Of a DNA stretch of 64,000 nucleotides, positions 8,968-17,206 are shown in pieces. Position 1 is the first letter of the stretch, and each line of letters begins with the position of its first letter. The stretch is from Rhizobium johnstonii 3841 (lineage in GTDB: Bacteria; Pseudomonadota; Alphaproteobacteria; Rhizobiales; Rhizobiaceae). Below the pieces are notes generated by a model. That model did no database searches, was not told where the DNA came from, and worked only from the letters and a program-made list of their open reading frames with translations. Both the position numbers and the translations under genes were made by a program. Location: contig NC_008380.1 of assembly GCF_000009265.1 (NCBI RefSeq), forward strand, positions 749,501 through 813,500, given 5' to 3'.

Positions 8968-9384
8968 ATGGATCCGCTTTCAGCAGCAATGAAAATCGCC
9001 GGTTCCGGGCTCGAGGCGCAGTCGACGCGCCTGCGCATCGTTTCGGAAAACATCGCCAACGCCCGCTCGACCGGCGACACGCCCGGCGCCGACCCCTATC
9101 GCCGCAAGACGATTACTTTCGGCCAGCAGATGGATCGCAGCAACGGCGTCGAGACTGTCGGCGTCAAAAAGGTCGGCGTCGACGAAGGCGACTTCAGCAC
9201 TGAATTCGACCCCAGCAATCCGGCTGCGGACCAGAAGGGCGTCGTCAAACTGCCGAACGTCAATATCCTGGTCGAGATGGCCGACATGCGCGAAGCCAAC
9301 CGCTCGTACGACGCCAATCTGCAGACCATCAAACAGACCCGCGATCTCATCTCCTCCACGATCGACCTCCTGAAGAGCCAATAA
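8968..9384 (+). CDS. flgC: Flagellar basal-body rod protein FlgC
   Basis: Proximal rod subunit. 138 residues, the usual family length. It opens [20 protein letters not shown], has the rod signature [14 protein letters not shown], and ends with the typical heptad-rich C-terminus ([21 protein letters not shown]). It lies between flgB (4 nt) and fliE (2 nt), in conserved order. Confidence 0.96.
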   Translation: MDPLSAAMKIAGSGLEAQSTRLRIVSENIANARSTGDTPGADPYRRKTITFGQQMDRSNGVETVGVKKVGVDEGDFSTEFDPSNPAADQKGVVKLPNVNILVEMADMREANRSYDANLQTIKQTRDLISSTIDLLKSQ

Positions 9385-9386
9385 TA

Positions 9387-9728
9387 ATGATCAGCAGCGT
9401 CCAGAATGTCAGCAACCTTTCGATGACCCGTGCGCTCGGCGCCGTCGACACCGAAAATTCCGCCTCGTCGTCTGCCGCCACAATGCCGGGCGCCGCAGGT
9501 GCGGCCAATGGCATGAGCTTCGCCTCTGTCATGGGCAACATGGCGAGCGATGCGGTCAACAGCCTGAAGGGTGCGGAAAGCATGTCCTTTGCCGGTATCA
9601 AGGGCACGGCGACGACGCGCGAAGTCGTCGATTCCATGCTCCAGGCCGAGCAGACGCTGCAGACCGCCATTGCCATCCGCGACAAGGTCGTCTCGGCCTT
9701 TCTCGAAGTCACCAAGATGCAGATGTAA
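9387..9728 (+). CDS. fliE: Flagellar hook-basal body protein FliE
   Basis: Junction protein between the MS-ring and the rod and an early export substrate. 113 residues. The N-terminus is Ser/Ala-rich and the C-terminal half carries the FliE signature (TTREVVDSMLQAEQTLQTAI, ending VSAFLEVTKMQM). It lies between flgC and flgG, where rhizobia keep fliE. Confidence 0.94.
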   Translation: MISSVQNVSNLSMTRALGAVDTENSASSSAATMPGAAGAANGMSFASVMGNMASDAVNSLKGAESMSFAGIKGTATTREVVDSMLQAEQTLQTAIAIRDKVVSAFLEVTKMQM

Positions 9729-9747
9729 CTGATTTGAGGACGAACAC

Positions 9748-10536
9748 ATGAGAGCGCTCGCCATCGCAGCAACGGGCATGGATGCCCAGCAGACCAATCT
9801 GGAAGTCATCGCGAACAACATCGCGAACATCAATACGACCGGTTTCAAGCGCGCTCGCGCCGAATTCTCGGATCTTCTCTACCAGACCGAACGTGCCAAG
9901 GGTGTCGCCAACCGCGCCAACCAGGCCGTCGTTCCGGAAGGTGCCAATATCGGCCTCGGCGTCCAGACCTCGGCGGTCCGCAACCTGCATCTCCAGGGCG
10001 AACTGACCCAGACCGGCAACGATCTCGACGTAGCGCTGATCGGCAAGGGCTTCTTCCAGATCCAGTCGACCGACGGTACGACGCTTTACAGCCGCGCCGG
10101 CGCCTTCAACAAGAACGACCAGGGCCAGCTCGTCACCATCGACGGCTACGAGGTCCTTCCCGGCATCACCATTCCGACGGGCTCGACCGAACTGACGATT
10201 AGCCGCTCCGGCCAGGTCTCGGCCAAGCTGCCGGGAGCGACGGAGGCGACCGAGCTCGGCCAGTTGACTCTTGCCGACTTCGTCAACGAGGCGGGTCTCC
10301 AGCCGCTCGGCGACAATCTCTTCCAGGAAACGCCGGCCTCCGGCGAAGCCGTCATCGGCAATCCTGACGAGGAAGGTTTCGCCTACATGAAGCAGGGTTA
10401 CCTGGAATCTTCGAACGTCGACCCGGTGAAGGAAATCACCGAGCTGATCTCGGCCCAGCGCGCTTACGAAATGAATTCCAAGGTGATCACCACCGCTGAT
10501 GAAATGGCCTCCATCGTCAGCAAGAACCTGAAGTAA
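9748..10536 (+). CDS. flgG: Flagellar distal rod protein FlgG
   Basis: Distal rod subunit. 262 residues, matching the family. [20 protein letters not shown] leads into the [18 protein letters not shown] signature, and the C-terminus has [20 protein letters not shown] and the AYEMNSKVI segment. It is preceded by fliE (19 nt) and followed by flgA (16 nt). Confidence 0.97.
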   Translation: MRALAIAATGMDAQQTNLEVIANNIANINTTGFKRARAEFSDLLYQTERAKGVANRANQAVVPEGANIGLGVQTSAVRNLHLQGELTQTGNDLDVALIGKGFFQIQSTDGTTLYSRAGAFNKNDQGQLVTIDGYEVLPGITIPTGSTELTISRSGQVSAKLPGATEATELGQLTLADFVNEAGLQPLGDNLFQETPASGEAVIGNPDEEGFAYMKQGYLESSNVDPVKEITELISAQRAYEMNSKVITTADEMASIVSKNLK

Positions 10537-10552
10537 AGGGAAGGGCCGAAAC

Positions 10553-11035
10553 ATGATGTTTTGCCGGGCAGGACACATCTCAGGATGGGTGGCGGCAGCC
10601 ACGATCGCAGTCGCGGGCATTTTCTTGCCCGCGGACGTGGATGCCGGCATGGGTTATGCCGTCGTCCCGACGACGATCATCTACCCCGGCGACACATTGT
10701 CGTCGAGCCAGCTTCAGGAGGTCGAGGTCACCAACCCCAACCTCGCCGGCGATTATGCCAAATCCATTTCCCAGGTCGAAGGCATGGTTTCCAAGCGCAC
10801 GCTGTTGCCGGGCCGCACGATTTCGGTTTCGGGTCTGCGCGAGGCCTATACGGTGACGCGCGGCTCTTCGATCCGCCTGGTCTTATCGCTCGGCGCGATG
10901 ACGATCTCCGCCGCCGGCACGCCGCTCGAAGACGGCACGATCGGGCAGGTCGTTCGCGCGCGCAATATGGACTCCGGCGTCATCGTCAGCGGCACGGTGC
11001 TTGCGGACGGCACGGTCCATGTGAGGGCAAAATGA
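10553..11035 (+). CDS. flgA: P-ring assembly chaperone FlgA
   Basis: Periplasmic chaperone for polymerisation of FlgI into the P-ring. 160 residues with an N-terminal signal segment (about 10-30) and a C-terminal SAF-type domain (YTVTRGSSIRLVLSLGAMTI ... GTIGQVVRARNMDSGVIVSG). Short for FlgA, as in other rhizobia. The last bases overlap the flgI start in an ATGA, consistent with coupled synthesis of chaperone and client. Confidence 0.9.
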   Translation: MMFCRAGHISGWVAAATIAVAGIFLPADVDAGMGYAVVPTTIIYPGDTLSSSQLQEVEVTNPNLAGDYAKSISQVEGMVSKRTLLPGRTISVSGLREAYTVTRGSSIRLVLSLGAMTISAAGTPLEDGTIGQVVRARNMDSGVIVSGTVLADGTVHVRAK

Positions 11036-12153
11036 AATTGTTCTTCCGTTTCGTCACCCTTGTCGCGGTTCTCGCCATGAGCTTGGCTAATGTCGCGCCC
11101 GCCTGGGCGCTGACCTCCCGCATCAAGGATATTGCCTCCCTTCAGGCCGGGCGCGATAACCAGTTGATCGGTTATGGCCTCATCGTCGGCCTGCAGGGAA
11201 CCGGCGACGGCTTCCGTGCCTCGCCCTTCACCGAGCAGTCGATGCGGGCGATGCTGCAAAATCTCGGCATCTCGACGCAGGGCGGTCAGTCCAACGCCAA
11301 GAATACCGCGGCCGTGATGGTCACCGCCAACCTGCCGCCCTTCGCAAGTCCCGGCAGTCGTATCGACGTCACGGTGAGCTCGCTCGGCGACGCGACGTCG
11401 CTGCGCGGCGGCACGCTCGTCATGACCTCGCTTTCCGGCGCCGACGGCCAGATCTACGCCGTTGCGCAGGGCGCTGTCATCGTCTCCGGTTTCCAGGCGC
11501 AAGGCCAGGCGGCGACCGTGACCGAAGGCGTGACCACTGCAGGCCGCGTGCCCGGCGGCGCGATCATCGAACGTGAACTGCCGTCCCGCTTCAAGGACTC
11601 GGTCAATCTCGTCCTGCAATTGCGCAACCCAGACTTCTCGACTGCGATCCGTATCGCCGACATCGTCAACGGTTATGCCTCGGCGCGCTTCGGCGGCCCG
11701 GTCGCCGAAGCCAAGGATTCACAGGAAGTCGTGATCCAGAAGCCGCGCGCGGCTGATCTCACCCGGCTGATGGCCGACGTCGAAAATCTCATCGTCGAAA
11801 CCGACACGCCGGCCAAGGTGGTCATCAACGAGCGCACCGGAACGATCGTCATCGGCTCCGACGTCCGCGTCTCGCCGGTCGCCGTCAGCTACGGCACCCT
11901 GACGGTTCAGGTCACCGAGACGCCGCAGATCATCCAGCCCGAACCCTTCTCGCGCGGCCGGACCGCCGTCCAGCCGCAGACCGATATCGCGGCCGAGCAG
12001 ACCGGCGGGCGCGTCGCCATCATCGATGGTCCAGATCTCAGGACCCTTGTCGCCGGCCTCAACAATATCGGTGTGAAACCGGATGGCATCATCGCCATTC
12101 TCCAGGGCATCAAGTCGGCAGGCGCCCTGCAGGCGGAGCTTGTGCTGCAATGA
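11032..12153 (+). CDS. flgI: Flagellar P-ring protein FlgI
   Basis: Peptidoglycan-level ring around the rod. 373 residues with a clear signal peptide ending ...NVAPAWA before LTSRIKDIASLQAGRDNQL. The conserved LIGYGLIVGLQGTGDGFRASPFT segment follows and the protein ends GALQAELVLQ, typical of FlgI. The ATG overlaps the flgA stop. The frame is open far upstream, but the start is fixed by signal peptide and overlap. Confidence 0.97.
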   Translation: MKLFFRFVTLVAVLAMSLANVAPAWALTSRIKDIASLQAGRDNQLIGYGLIVGLQGTGDGFRASPFTEQSMRAMLQNLGISTQGGQSNAKNTAAVMVTANLPPFASPGSRIDVTVSSLGDATSLRGGTLVMTSLSGADGQIYAVAQGAVIVSGFQAQGQAATVTEGVTTAGRVPGGAIIERELPSRFKDSVNLVLQLRNPDFSTAIRIADIVNGYASARFGGPVAEAKDSQEVVIQKPRAADLTRLMADVENLIVETDTPAKVVINERTGTIVIGSDVRVSPVAVSYGTLTVQVTETPQIIQPEPFSRGRTAVQPQTDIAAEQTGGRVAIIDGPDLRTLVAGLNNIGVKPDGIIAILQGIKSAGALQAELVLQ

Positions 12154-12692
12154 TTGACATCATCAACCCTGACATGACCGTTCTGCAATTGCTGCGCCGG
12201 CTGGCGCTGCCGGCCGCGGGCCTCGTCCTTCTGTCGATCCCCGGCGCCTTCGCGCAGGAACATGCGCCGGCAGGCGACATCACCTCCCAGGATGAGATCA
12301 AGCAGTTCTGCACCAACATCGCAGAGCCCGCCCGCGACCAGCGTTACCTCCTGCAGAAGCAGGAGTTGGAAAAGCTTCGCGCCGACATCGACGCCCGCAT
12401 GGCGGAAATGGACAAGCGCAAGACCGAATACCAGGACTGGCTCAAGCGGCGGGACGATTTCCTGAAGCAGGCGGAAGCCGGCCTCACTGAAATCTACAGG
12501 AAGATGAAGCCGGATGCGGCCGCACTTCAGTTGCAGGACATGAAGATCGAGGTGGCCTCCGCCGTGATCATGCGGCTCGGCCCGCGTCAGTCGAGCCTCA
12601 TCCTCAACGAGATGGACCCTGAGAAGGCCGCGGTCATCGCCAGCGTCATCGCCAGTGCGTCCGATCCCAATACGTCGAAGGATCCTTCATGA
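12150..12692 (+). CDS. motE: Periplasmic motor chaperone MotE
   Basis: In Sinorhizobium MotE is a periplasmic chaperone needed for the folding and stability of MotC. 180 residues with a signal segment (about 14-36, ending GAFAQ), a charged coiled coil (about 60-115, QKQELEKLRADIDARMAEM) and a MgtE-N-like tail (ALQLQDMKIEVASAVIMRLG). The ATG overlaps the flgI stop, and the motE stop overlaps the flgH start, so it is embedded in the ring-protein operon although its client motC is 11 kb away. Confidence 0.9.
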   Translation: MIDIINPDMTVLQLLRRLALPAAGLVLLSIPGAFAQEHAPAGDITSQDEIKQFCTNIAEPARDQRYLLQKQELEKLRADIDARMAEMDKRKTEYQDWLKRRDDFLKQAEAGLTEIYRKMKPDAAALQLQDMKIEVASAVIMRLGPRQSSLILNEMDPEKAAVIASVIASASDPNTSKDPS

Positions 12693-13405
12693 ATATGCGT
12701 TTCCCGGCCGCGATCGCCGCCCTCGCACTCCTTGCGGGTTGCCAGTCTCCGACGGCGGTCAGCGAGATCGGCCGTGCGCCTGCCATGAGCCCGATCGGCA
12801 GCGGCCTCGCCTACGGTCAGACGCCACAGATGGCGCTTTATCCGAAGCAGCCGCGCGCCGTGGCGCAGGGTTATTCGCTGTGGAGCGATTCGCAGGCCGC
12901 CCTCTTCAAGGATGCGCGCGCGCTCAACGTCGGCGACATCCTGACCGTCGACATCCAGATCAACGACAAGGCCTCCTTCGACAACGAGACCAACCGCAGC
13001 CGCACGAATTCGAGCGGCATGAACTGGGACGTCAACGCCCAGATCTTCGGCTGGACGCCCGAGTCGAAGACCGACCTGACTTATGGCTCAGACACCAGCA
13101 CCGACGGCAAGGGCAAGATCGAGCGCACCGACAAGCTCACCCTTCTGGTCGCCGCCGTCGTCACCGGCATTCTCGAAAACGGCAACCTCGTCATCTCGGG
13201 CTCGCAGGAAGTTCGCCTGAACCAGGAACTGCGCATCCTGAACGTCGCCGGTATCGTTCGCCCGCAGGACGTCAATGCCGACAACCAGATCTCCTACGAC
13301 AAGATTGCCGAAGCCCGCATCTCCTACGGCGGCCGCGGCCGCCTGATGGAAGTGCAGCAGCCTCCGCGCGGCCAGCAGGCCGTCGATCTTTTCTCGCCGC
13401 TTTGA
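12689..13405 (+). CDS. flgH: Flagellar L-ring lipoprotein FlgH
   Basis: Outer-membrane ring of the basal body. 238 residues with a lipoprotein signal ending LLAG-C (Cys at about 19) and the conserved C-terminal segment SGSQEVRLNQELRILNVAGI ... DNQISYDKIAEARISYGGRG. The ATG at 12689 overlaps the motE stop; a second ATG two codons later is possible. Confidence 0.96.
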   Translation: MNMRFPAAIAALALLAGCQSPTAVSEIGRAPAMSPIGSGLAYGQTPQMALYPKQPRAVAQGYSLWSDSQAALFKDARALNVGDILTVDIQINDKASFDNETNRSRTNSSGMNWDVNAQIFGWTPESKTDLTYGSDTSTDGKGKIERTDKLTLLVAAVVTGILENGNLVISGSQEVRLNQELRILNVAGIVRPQDVNADNQISYDKIAEARISYGGRGRLMEVQQPPRGQQAVDLFSPL

Positions 13406-13417
13406 GGCTGAACGACG

Positions 13418-13924
13418 ATGGCAGAGCCAGACGCAAGCGCAGGTCAATCGCACAAGAAATCCGGCTCGCTGATGACGATCATCGGCATCGCCGTCCTGAC
13501 CCTGCTCGGCGCCGGCGGCGGCTGGGCGGTCGGTACGATCGTCGCACCCAACATCAAGGGTGCCAAGGAGGTCGAGCAGGCCAAGGATGCGGAGGCGAAG
13601 AAGAAGGCCGAGGAAGGCCTGGCGCGCATCTCGACCGAGGCCAACAACGTCGTCCAGCTCGAGCCGATCACCTCGAACCTCGCCTACCCCTCAGAAAACT
13701 GGGTGCGACTCGAAGTCGCGCTGCTGTTCAACGGGCCTCCGGATGTCAAGGTTTCCGAGGATATTCACCAGGATATCCTCGCTTATATCAGGACCGTTTC
13801 CCTCCAGCAGATCGAGGGACCGCGGGGCTTTCAATATCTCAAGGATGACATACAGGAACGTGTTGACCTGCGCTCGCAAGGGCGGGTATCGAAGGTCATG
13901 TTCAGGACATTTGTCATCGAATGA
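13418..13924 (+). CDS. fliL: Flagellar basal-body-associated protein FliL
   Basis: Single-pass inner-membrane protein near the stator that supports torque. 168 residues: a short cytoplasmic head, one membrane segment (about 18-42), a Lys/Glu/Ala-rich linker, then the periplasmic FliL domain (LEPITSNLAYPSENWVRLEV through VSKVMFRTFVIE). Its stop overlaps the fliP ATG. Confidence 0.93.
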   Translation: MAEPDASAGQSHKKSGSLMTIIGIAVLTLLGAGGGWAVGTIVAPNIKGAKEVEQAKDAEAKKKAEEGLARISTEANNVVQLEPITSNLAYPSENWVRLEVALLFNGPPDVKVSEDIHQDILAYIRTVSLQQIEGPRGFQYLKDDIQERVDLRSQGRVSKVMFRTFVIE

Positions 13925-14658
13925 TTCGTCTCATAGTCTTCCTTGCCGCCATGATGGCGGTACCGGAACTGGCGGTGGCACAGCAGCTGCCGACTGACTT
14001 GTTGAACGTGCCGGTCGATGGCTCCGTCGCTGCCTGGATCATCCGCACATTCGGCCTGCTGACCATTCTTTCGGTCGCGCCGGGTATCCTGATCATGGTG
14101 ACGAGCTTTCCGCGCTTCATCATCGCCTTCTCGATTCTGCGCTCAGGGATGGGCCTCTCCTCCACGCCCTCCAACATGATCCTCCTGTCGCTGTCGCTGT
14201 TCATGACCTTCTACGTCATGTCGCCGACCTTCGATCAGGCCTGGCAGAACGGCGTGCAGCCGCTGCTTGCCAATCAGATCAACGAGACCGAGGCGGTCCA
14301 GCGTATCGCCGAACCCTTCCGCACCTTCATGGCGGCCAATACCCGCGACAAGGATCTGGCGCTCTTCGTCGATCTCGCGCGCGAACGCGGACAGAATATC
14401 CAGACGACCGATCCGATCGACTACCGCGTGCTGATCCCGGCCTTCATGATTTCCGAGATTCGCCGTGGCTTCGAGATCGGCTTCCTGGTCGTGTTGCCGT
14501 TCCTCGTCATCGACCTCATCGTCGCAACCATCACCATGGCGATGGGCATGATGATGCTGCCGCCGACCTCGATCTCGCTGCCTTTCAAGATTCTCTTCTT
14601 CGTGCTGATCGACGGCTGGAACCTGCTCGTCGGCAGTCTGGTGCGCTCGTTCAGCTGA
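13921..14658 (+). CDS. fliP: Flagellar export gate protein FliP
   Basis: Pore-forming subunit of the flagellar export gate. 245 residues with an N-terminal signal-like segment and four membrane segments. Family signatures are visible: LLTILSVAPGILIMVTSFPR (about 45-64) and LIPAFMISEIRRGFEIGFLV. Last gene of the flgB operon and followed by a terminator. fliQ and fliR are elsewhere (33399, 35941), and no fliO is seen. Confidence 0.97.
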   Translation: MIRLIVFLAAMMAVPELAVAQQLPTDLLNVPVDGSVAAWIIRTFGLLTILSVAPGILIMVTSFPRFIIAFSILRSGMGLSSTPSNMILLSLSLFMTFYVMSPTFDQAWQNGVQPLLANQINETEAVQRIAEPFRTFMAANTRDKDLALFVDLARERGQNIQTTDPIDYRVLIPAFMISEIRRGFEIGFLVVLPFLVIDLIVATITMAMGMMMLPPTSISLPFKILFFVLIDGWNLLVGSLVRSFS

Positions 14659-14693
14659 CCGGCTGCCGCCGCTTGGATATTCGCCAATGAGAA

Positions 14694-14726
14694 AACCCGT
14701 CGGAAATTGCTCCGGCGGGTTCTTTC
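14694..14726 (+). terminator. Terminator after the flgB-fliP operon
   Basis: Hairpin AACCCG-T-CGG (14694-14703) with CCG-G-CGGGTT (14712-14721), 9 pairs around one mismatch, followed by TCTTTC. Confidence 0.75.
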
Positions 14727-14734
14727 ACTATGCA

Positions 14735-14791
14735 ACAATTCAAAGTGCTACAGCGTCCTTTACCCGTCTGAAAGACGCGCGACGCTGTAGC
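14735..14791. repeat. Second-family intergenic palindromic element after fliP
   Basis: CAATTCAAAG followed by an 11-bp perfect inverted repeat, GCTACAGCGTC (14747-14757) and GACGCTGTAGC (14781-14791). Related to 8411-8466 and, inverted, to 39872-39928. It lies between the convergent ends of fliP and the glycosyltransferase gene. Confidence 0.7.
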
Positions 14792-14803
14792 GGTCGAAAA
14801 GCC

Positions 14804-16720
14804 TCACTCGGCGGCGAACGGCGCCGTGCGCGGCGGCAGCGCCGGAATGTCCATGTGATCGGGTGCAAGACCCTGCCTGGCGCGCTCGGCCATGACTTCA
14901 TAGGCGTTCTCCAGGTGGTCGCAGAACCGTTCGGCATCGAAGAGCGGTGCGATATAACGCTTCTCCTTGAGATGCGCCTTGTATTCGGCGATCCGCCCGG
15001 GATTCTCAGCCAGTTCGACGGCCATATCCTCATAGGCCTGCAGGTCGGGCGCGACGAGGTCGGGCAGGTCGATGGCCCTGAGCAGGCTCTCGCTGACTCG
15101 TGACGCGAAGTTGGTACCCTTGACGGTCAGAACCGGCAGGCCGCCCCAGAGCTGCTCCGAGGTGGTCGTGTGGCCGTTGACGGGGAAGGTATCGATGCCG
15201 AGGTCGGCCGCCTGCTGGCGGTCGATGTGCTGTTCATAGGGCGCGCGCGGGCAGAAGATGATCCGCTTGGGCGAAATGCCTGCCCCCTGGAATTGCTTCA
15301 GAAGGTTTGCCTGGTTGCGCGGCGTATTCGCCATCAACCAGAGTACGCTGTTTGGGGCGCGCTTCAGGATACGGCACCAGCTGCCGATCGTCTCCGGCGT
15401 GATCTTACGGTTACCGTTGAAGGACGCGAAAATGAAGGCGTCTTCCGGCAGGCCGAGTTGCTCGCGGGTGACAGGACGCGGCTTCGGACGATGCATCGGG
15501 TCGTTCGGCTGGTAGCTCTCCGGCAGCCGGCAGAACTTCTCATGGTAGAAGGGCTTGGCCACCTCGGGTAGGACGAAATGGTCGCCGATGACGTAGTCGA
15601 GGTCGACATTGACCGTACTGCCGGGGAAACCGAGCCAGCCGACATGCACCGGTGCGAGCGGCAGGTTGAAGGCCGTCGCGCGACTGCCCGACGTGTGGCC
15701 CTTCAGGTCGACCATGATGTCGATATTGTGCTCGCGCACCACTTCCAGCACCGCCTGATCGGAAAAGCCGTGAACGGTGACGATCCGGCCCCAGCGGCTG
15801 CGGTCGATCGTGTTGTGCTTGAGGTATTCCGGGCCCGTATGGCAGAAGAGCGTCACCTCGAACCGGTCCTTGTCGTGCAGTTCGAGGATGCGCTGCAAGA
15901 GCTTCATCGTTGCGTGGCGATCCCAGAAGTCTGATGACATGTAGCCGATACGGATCTTGTCCGACCAACTGTGCGGCTGGTTACGGCGGAAGGCCACCCG
16001 TTCCTGGTTGAGGGGGGTGGTGCCGATCGTCGCATACCGGTTGAAGTCTTCGTTGCCGCACCAGTGCAGATGATAGAACGGGTTGTCCTTGCGCAGGATC
16101 TCGATATCGCCCTTTGCAAGGGCCGCGTCGATCACCGCCTGATGCTTGTTCGCCTCTTCGAACTCATTGAATTCGCGAGCGAAAACAAGGTGAAGGAAGC
16201 GAAATGCGAGGTTGCCGGGAAAACGCTTGAAGATGTTGCGCGCGAGGTTCTGGTTGGTTGCGTCGTTCAGATCGTCGCTCAGCAGCAGGGCCGCCAGGCG
16301 CATATGATCGGGATTGGCACTCTGCGACAGCACCGTCTTGAACGGGCGGATGATATCCCGCTGCTGGCGCTTCAGATAGATCGCGGTGATGATGAAGGCG
16401 AGCTCCGGGTCTTCCTGCGCCTTGGTGAGGTTTCGCATGGCGATCAGCAGAGCATCGTCCTCGTTGCCGGTCTCGTAATGCAGCTTGGCAGCCTGTTTCT
16501 GGTATTCGTAGGAATTCGGTCCTTCGCAGTTGCCGGCCAGGCCATAGGCTTTCGCGGCATCGGCCTTGAAGCCGAGCTGCACGAGGTTCTTGGCCAGCAG
16601 CGCATAGGTCTTGGCGTCCGGCTGGATGTCCATCAACTGGTTGAGCGTCGCCAAGGACTGTGTGTAGCGGCCCATCTGGTAATCCTTGGATGCCGCAGAG
16701 AACGAAACTTTGCTGTTCAA
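14804..16720 (-). CDS. GT41 (SPINDLY/OGT-type) glycosyltransferase with TPR-like N-terminus
   Basis: Cytoplasmic glycosyltransferase of the O-GlcNAc transferase-like family (GT41). 638 residues from a TTG at 16720 with GGAG 7 nt upstream; the in-frame ATG at 16792 has no such site. Residues 1-200 are helical TPR-like repeats. The catalytic half shows IRIGYMSSDF (256-265), H269, MVDLKGHTSGSRATAFNLP (336-354), PVHVGWLGFPGST (357-369), FNGNRKITPE (434-443, Lys439 at the position of the essential OGT lysine) and GHTTTSEQLWGGLPVLTVKG (516-535). It sits alone on the minus strand between fliP and flaA. Flagellin as substrate is an inference from position; adhesin or other protein targets are possible. 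Confidence 0.88.
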   Translation of the reverse strand: MNSKVSFSAASKDYQMGRYTQSLATLNQLMDIQPDAKTYALLAKNLVQLGFKADAAKAYGLAGNCEGPNSYEYQKQAAKLHYETGNEDDALLIAMRNLTKAQEDPELAFIITAIYLKRQQRDIIRPFKTVLSQSANPDHMRLAALLLSDDLNDATNQNLARNIFKRFPGNLAFRFLHLVFAREFNEFEEANKHQAVIDAALAKGDIEILRKDNPFYHLHWCGNEDFNRYATIGTTPLNQERVAFRRNQPHSWSDKIRIGYMSSDFWDRHATMKLLQRILELHDKDRFEVTLFCHTGPEYLKHNTIDRSRWGRIVTVHGFSDQAVLEVVREHNIDIMVDLKGHTSGSRATAFNLPLAPVHVGWLGFPGSTVNVDLDYVIGDHFVLPEVAKPFYHEKFCRLPESYQPNDPMHRPKPRPVTREQLGLPEDAFIFASFNGNRKITPETIGSWCRILKRAPNSVLWLMANTPRNQANLLKQFQGAGISPKRIIFCPRAPYEQHIDRQQAADLGIDTFPVNGHTTTSEQLWGGLPVLTVKGTNFASRVSESLLRAIDLPDLVAPDLQAYEDMAVELAENPGRIAEYKAHLKEKRYIAPLFDAERFCDHLENAYEVMAERARQGLAPDHMDIPALPPRTAPFAAE

Positions 16721-16978
16721 AACCCAACTCCGTGAAGGAAATGTTCTGGCATGGCTGTCGATCGCCGAAGCGCGCATGGACCGTCCTCCCAAAACGAGGT
16801 CAGTCCGATGATGCTAATCCGGCATCTGCCATACTGGCATTCGAAGCTTGCTTGAAACCGGTGGCGCGATGAATACCTGCTTTGTCCGGAAAGCCTCGAC
16901 TGTCCCAGGAAAGCGCCCCTTCCGCCGGTAAAATTCGCTTTTGCCGCTCGAATTCGGATGCCAAAAATTATCTTCAGC

Positions 16979-17026
16979 AGGCATTAACTAAGCCTTGTGA
17001 GAAGGCATTAACTATGCCCTGCGAGG
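16979..17026 (+). repeat. 24-nt tandem repeat upstream of flaA
   Basis: Two head-to-tail copies of AGGCATTAACTA-N-GCC-NN-G-N-GAG (first at 16979-17002, second at 17003-17026), identical in the first 12 bases and differing at a few later positions. The repeat centre is about 200 bp upstream of the flaA ATG, a position compatible with an activator-binding array. Confidence 0.6.
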
Positions 17027-17126
17027 AGCCGGCCGAGGGTCTGTATTTTTAAGGAGTTGGCAAGCATTGGCTGCGAGATTGCCCTGGACATGACGGGTTT
17101 GGGCCAAACAAAACAGGCGCCGAGTA

Positions 17127-17172
17127 GCATGAAGCTGGTCCGTCATCGCCGGTACTATAGTCCGGTATGTCC
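17127..17172 (+). promoter_or_regulatory. Conserved flagellin upstream module, flaA copy
   Basis: GCATGAAGCTGGTC at 17127-17140 and TCCGGTATGTCC at 17161-17172, the latter starting 46 nt before the flaA ATG. Near-identical blocks precede flaB and flaC at the same distance, suggesting promoter or conserved 5' leader function. Confidence 0.6.
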
Positions 17173-17206
17173 TCCTTTTTGTATCTAGTTTCCAGGGGAC
17201 AGACTT

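Larger units (their letters stand above)
16721..17206. promoter_or_regulatory. Divergent region between the GT41 gene and flaA
   Basis: 486 bp with no credible gene. It holds a 24-nt tandem direct repeat at 16979-17026 and the flagellin upstream module at 17127-17172, both described separately. AT content rises around 16935-17015. Confidence 0.6.

Noticed and set aside
16979..17026. CRISPR-like array
   Set aside because: Only two directly adjacent copies with no spacers; better explained as a regulatory tandem repeat.
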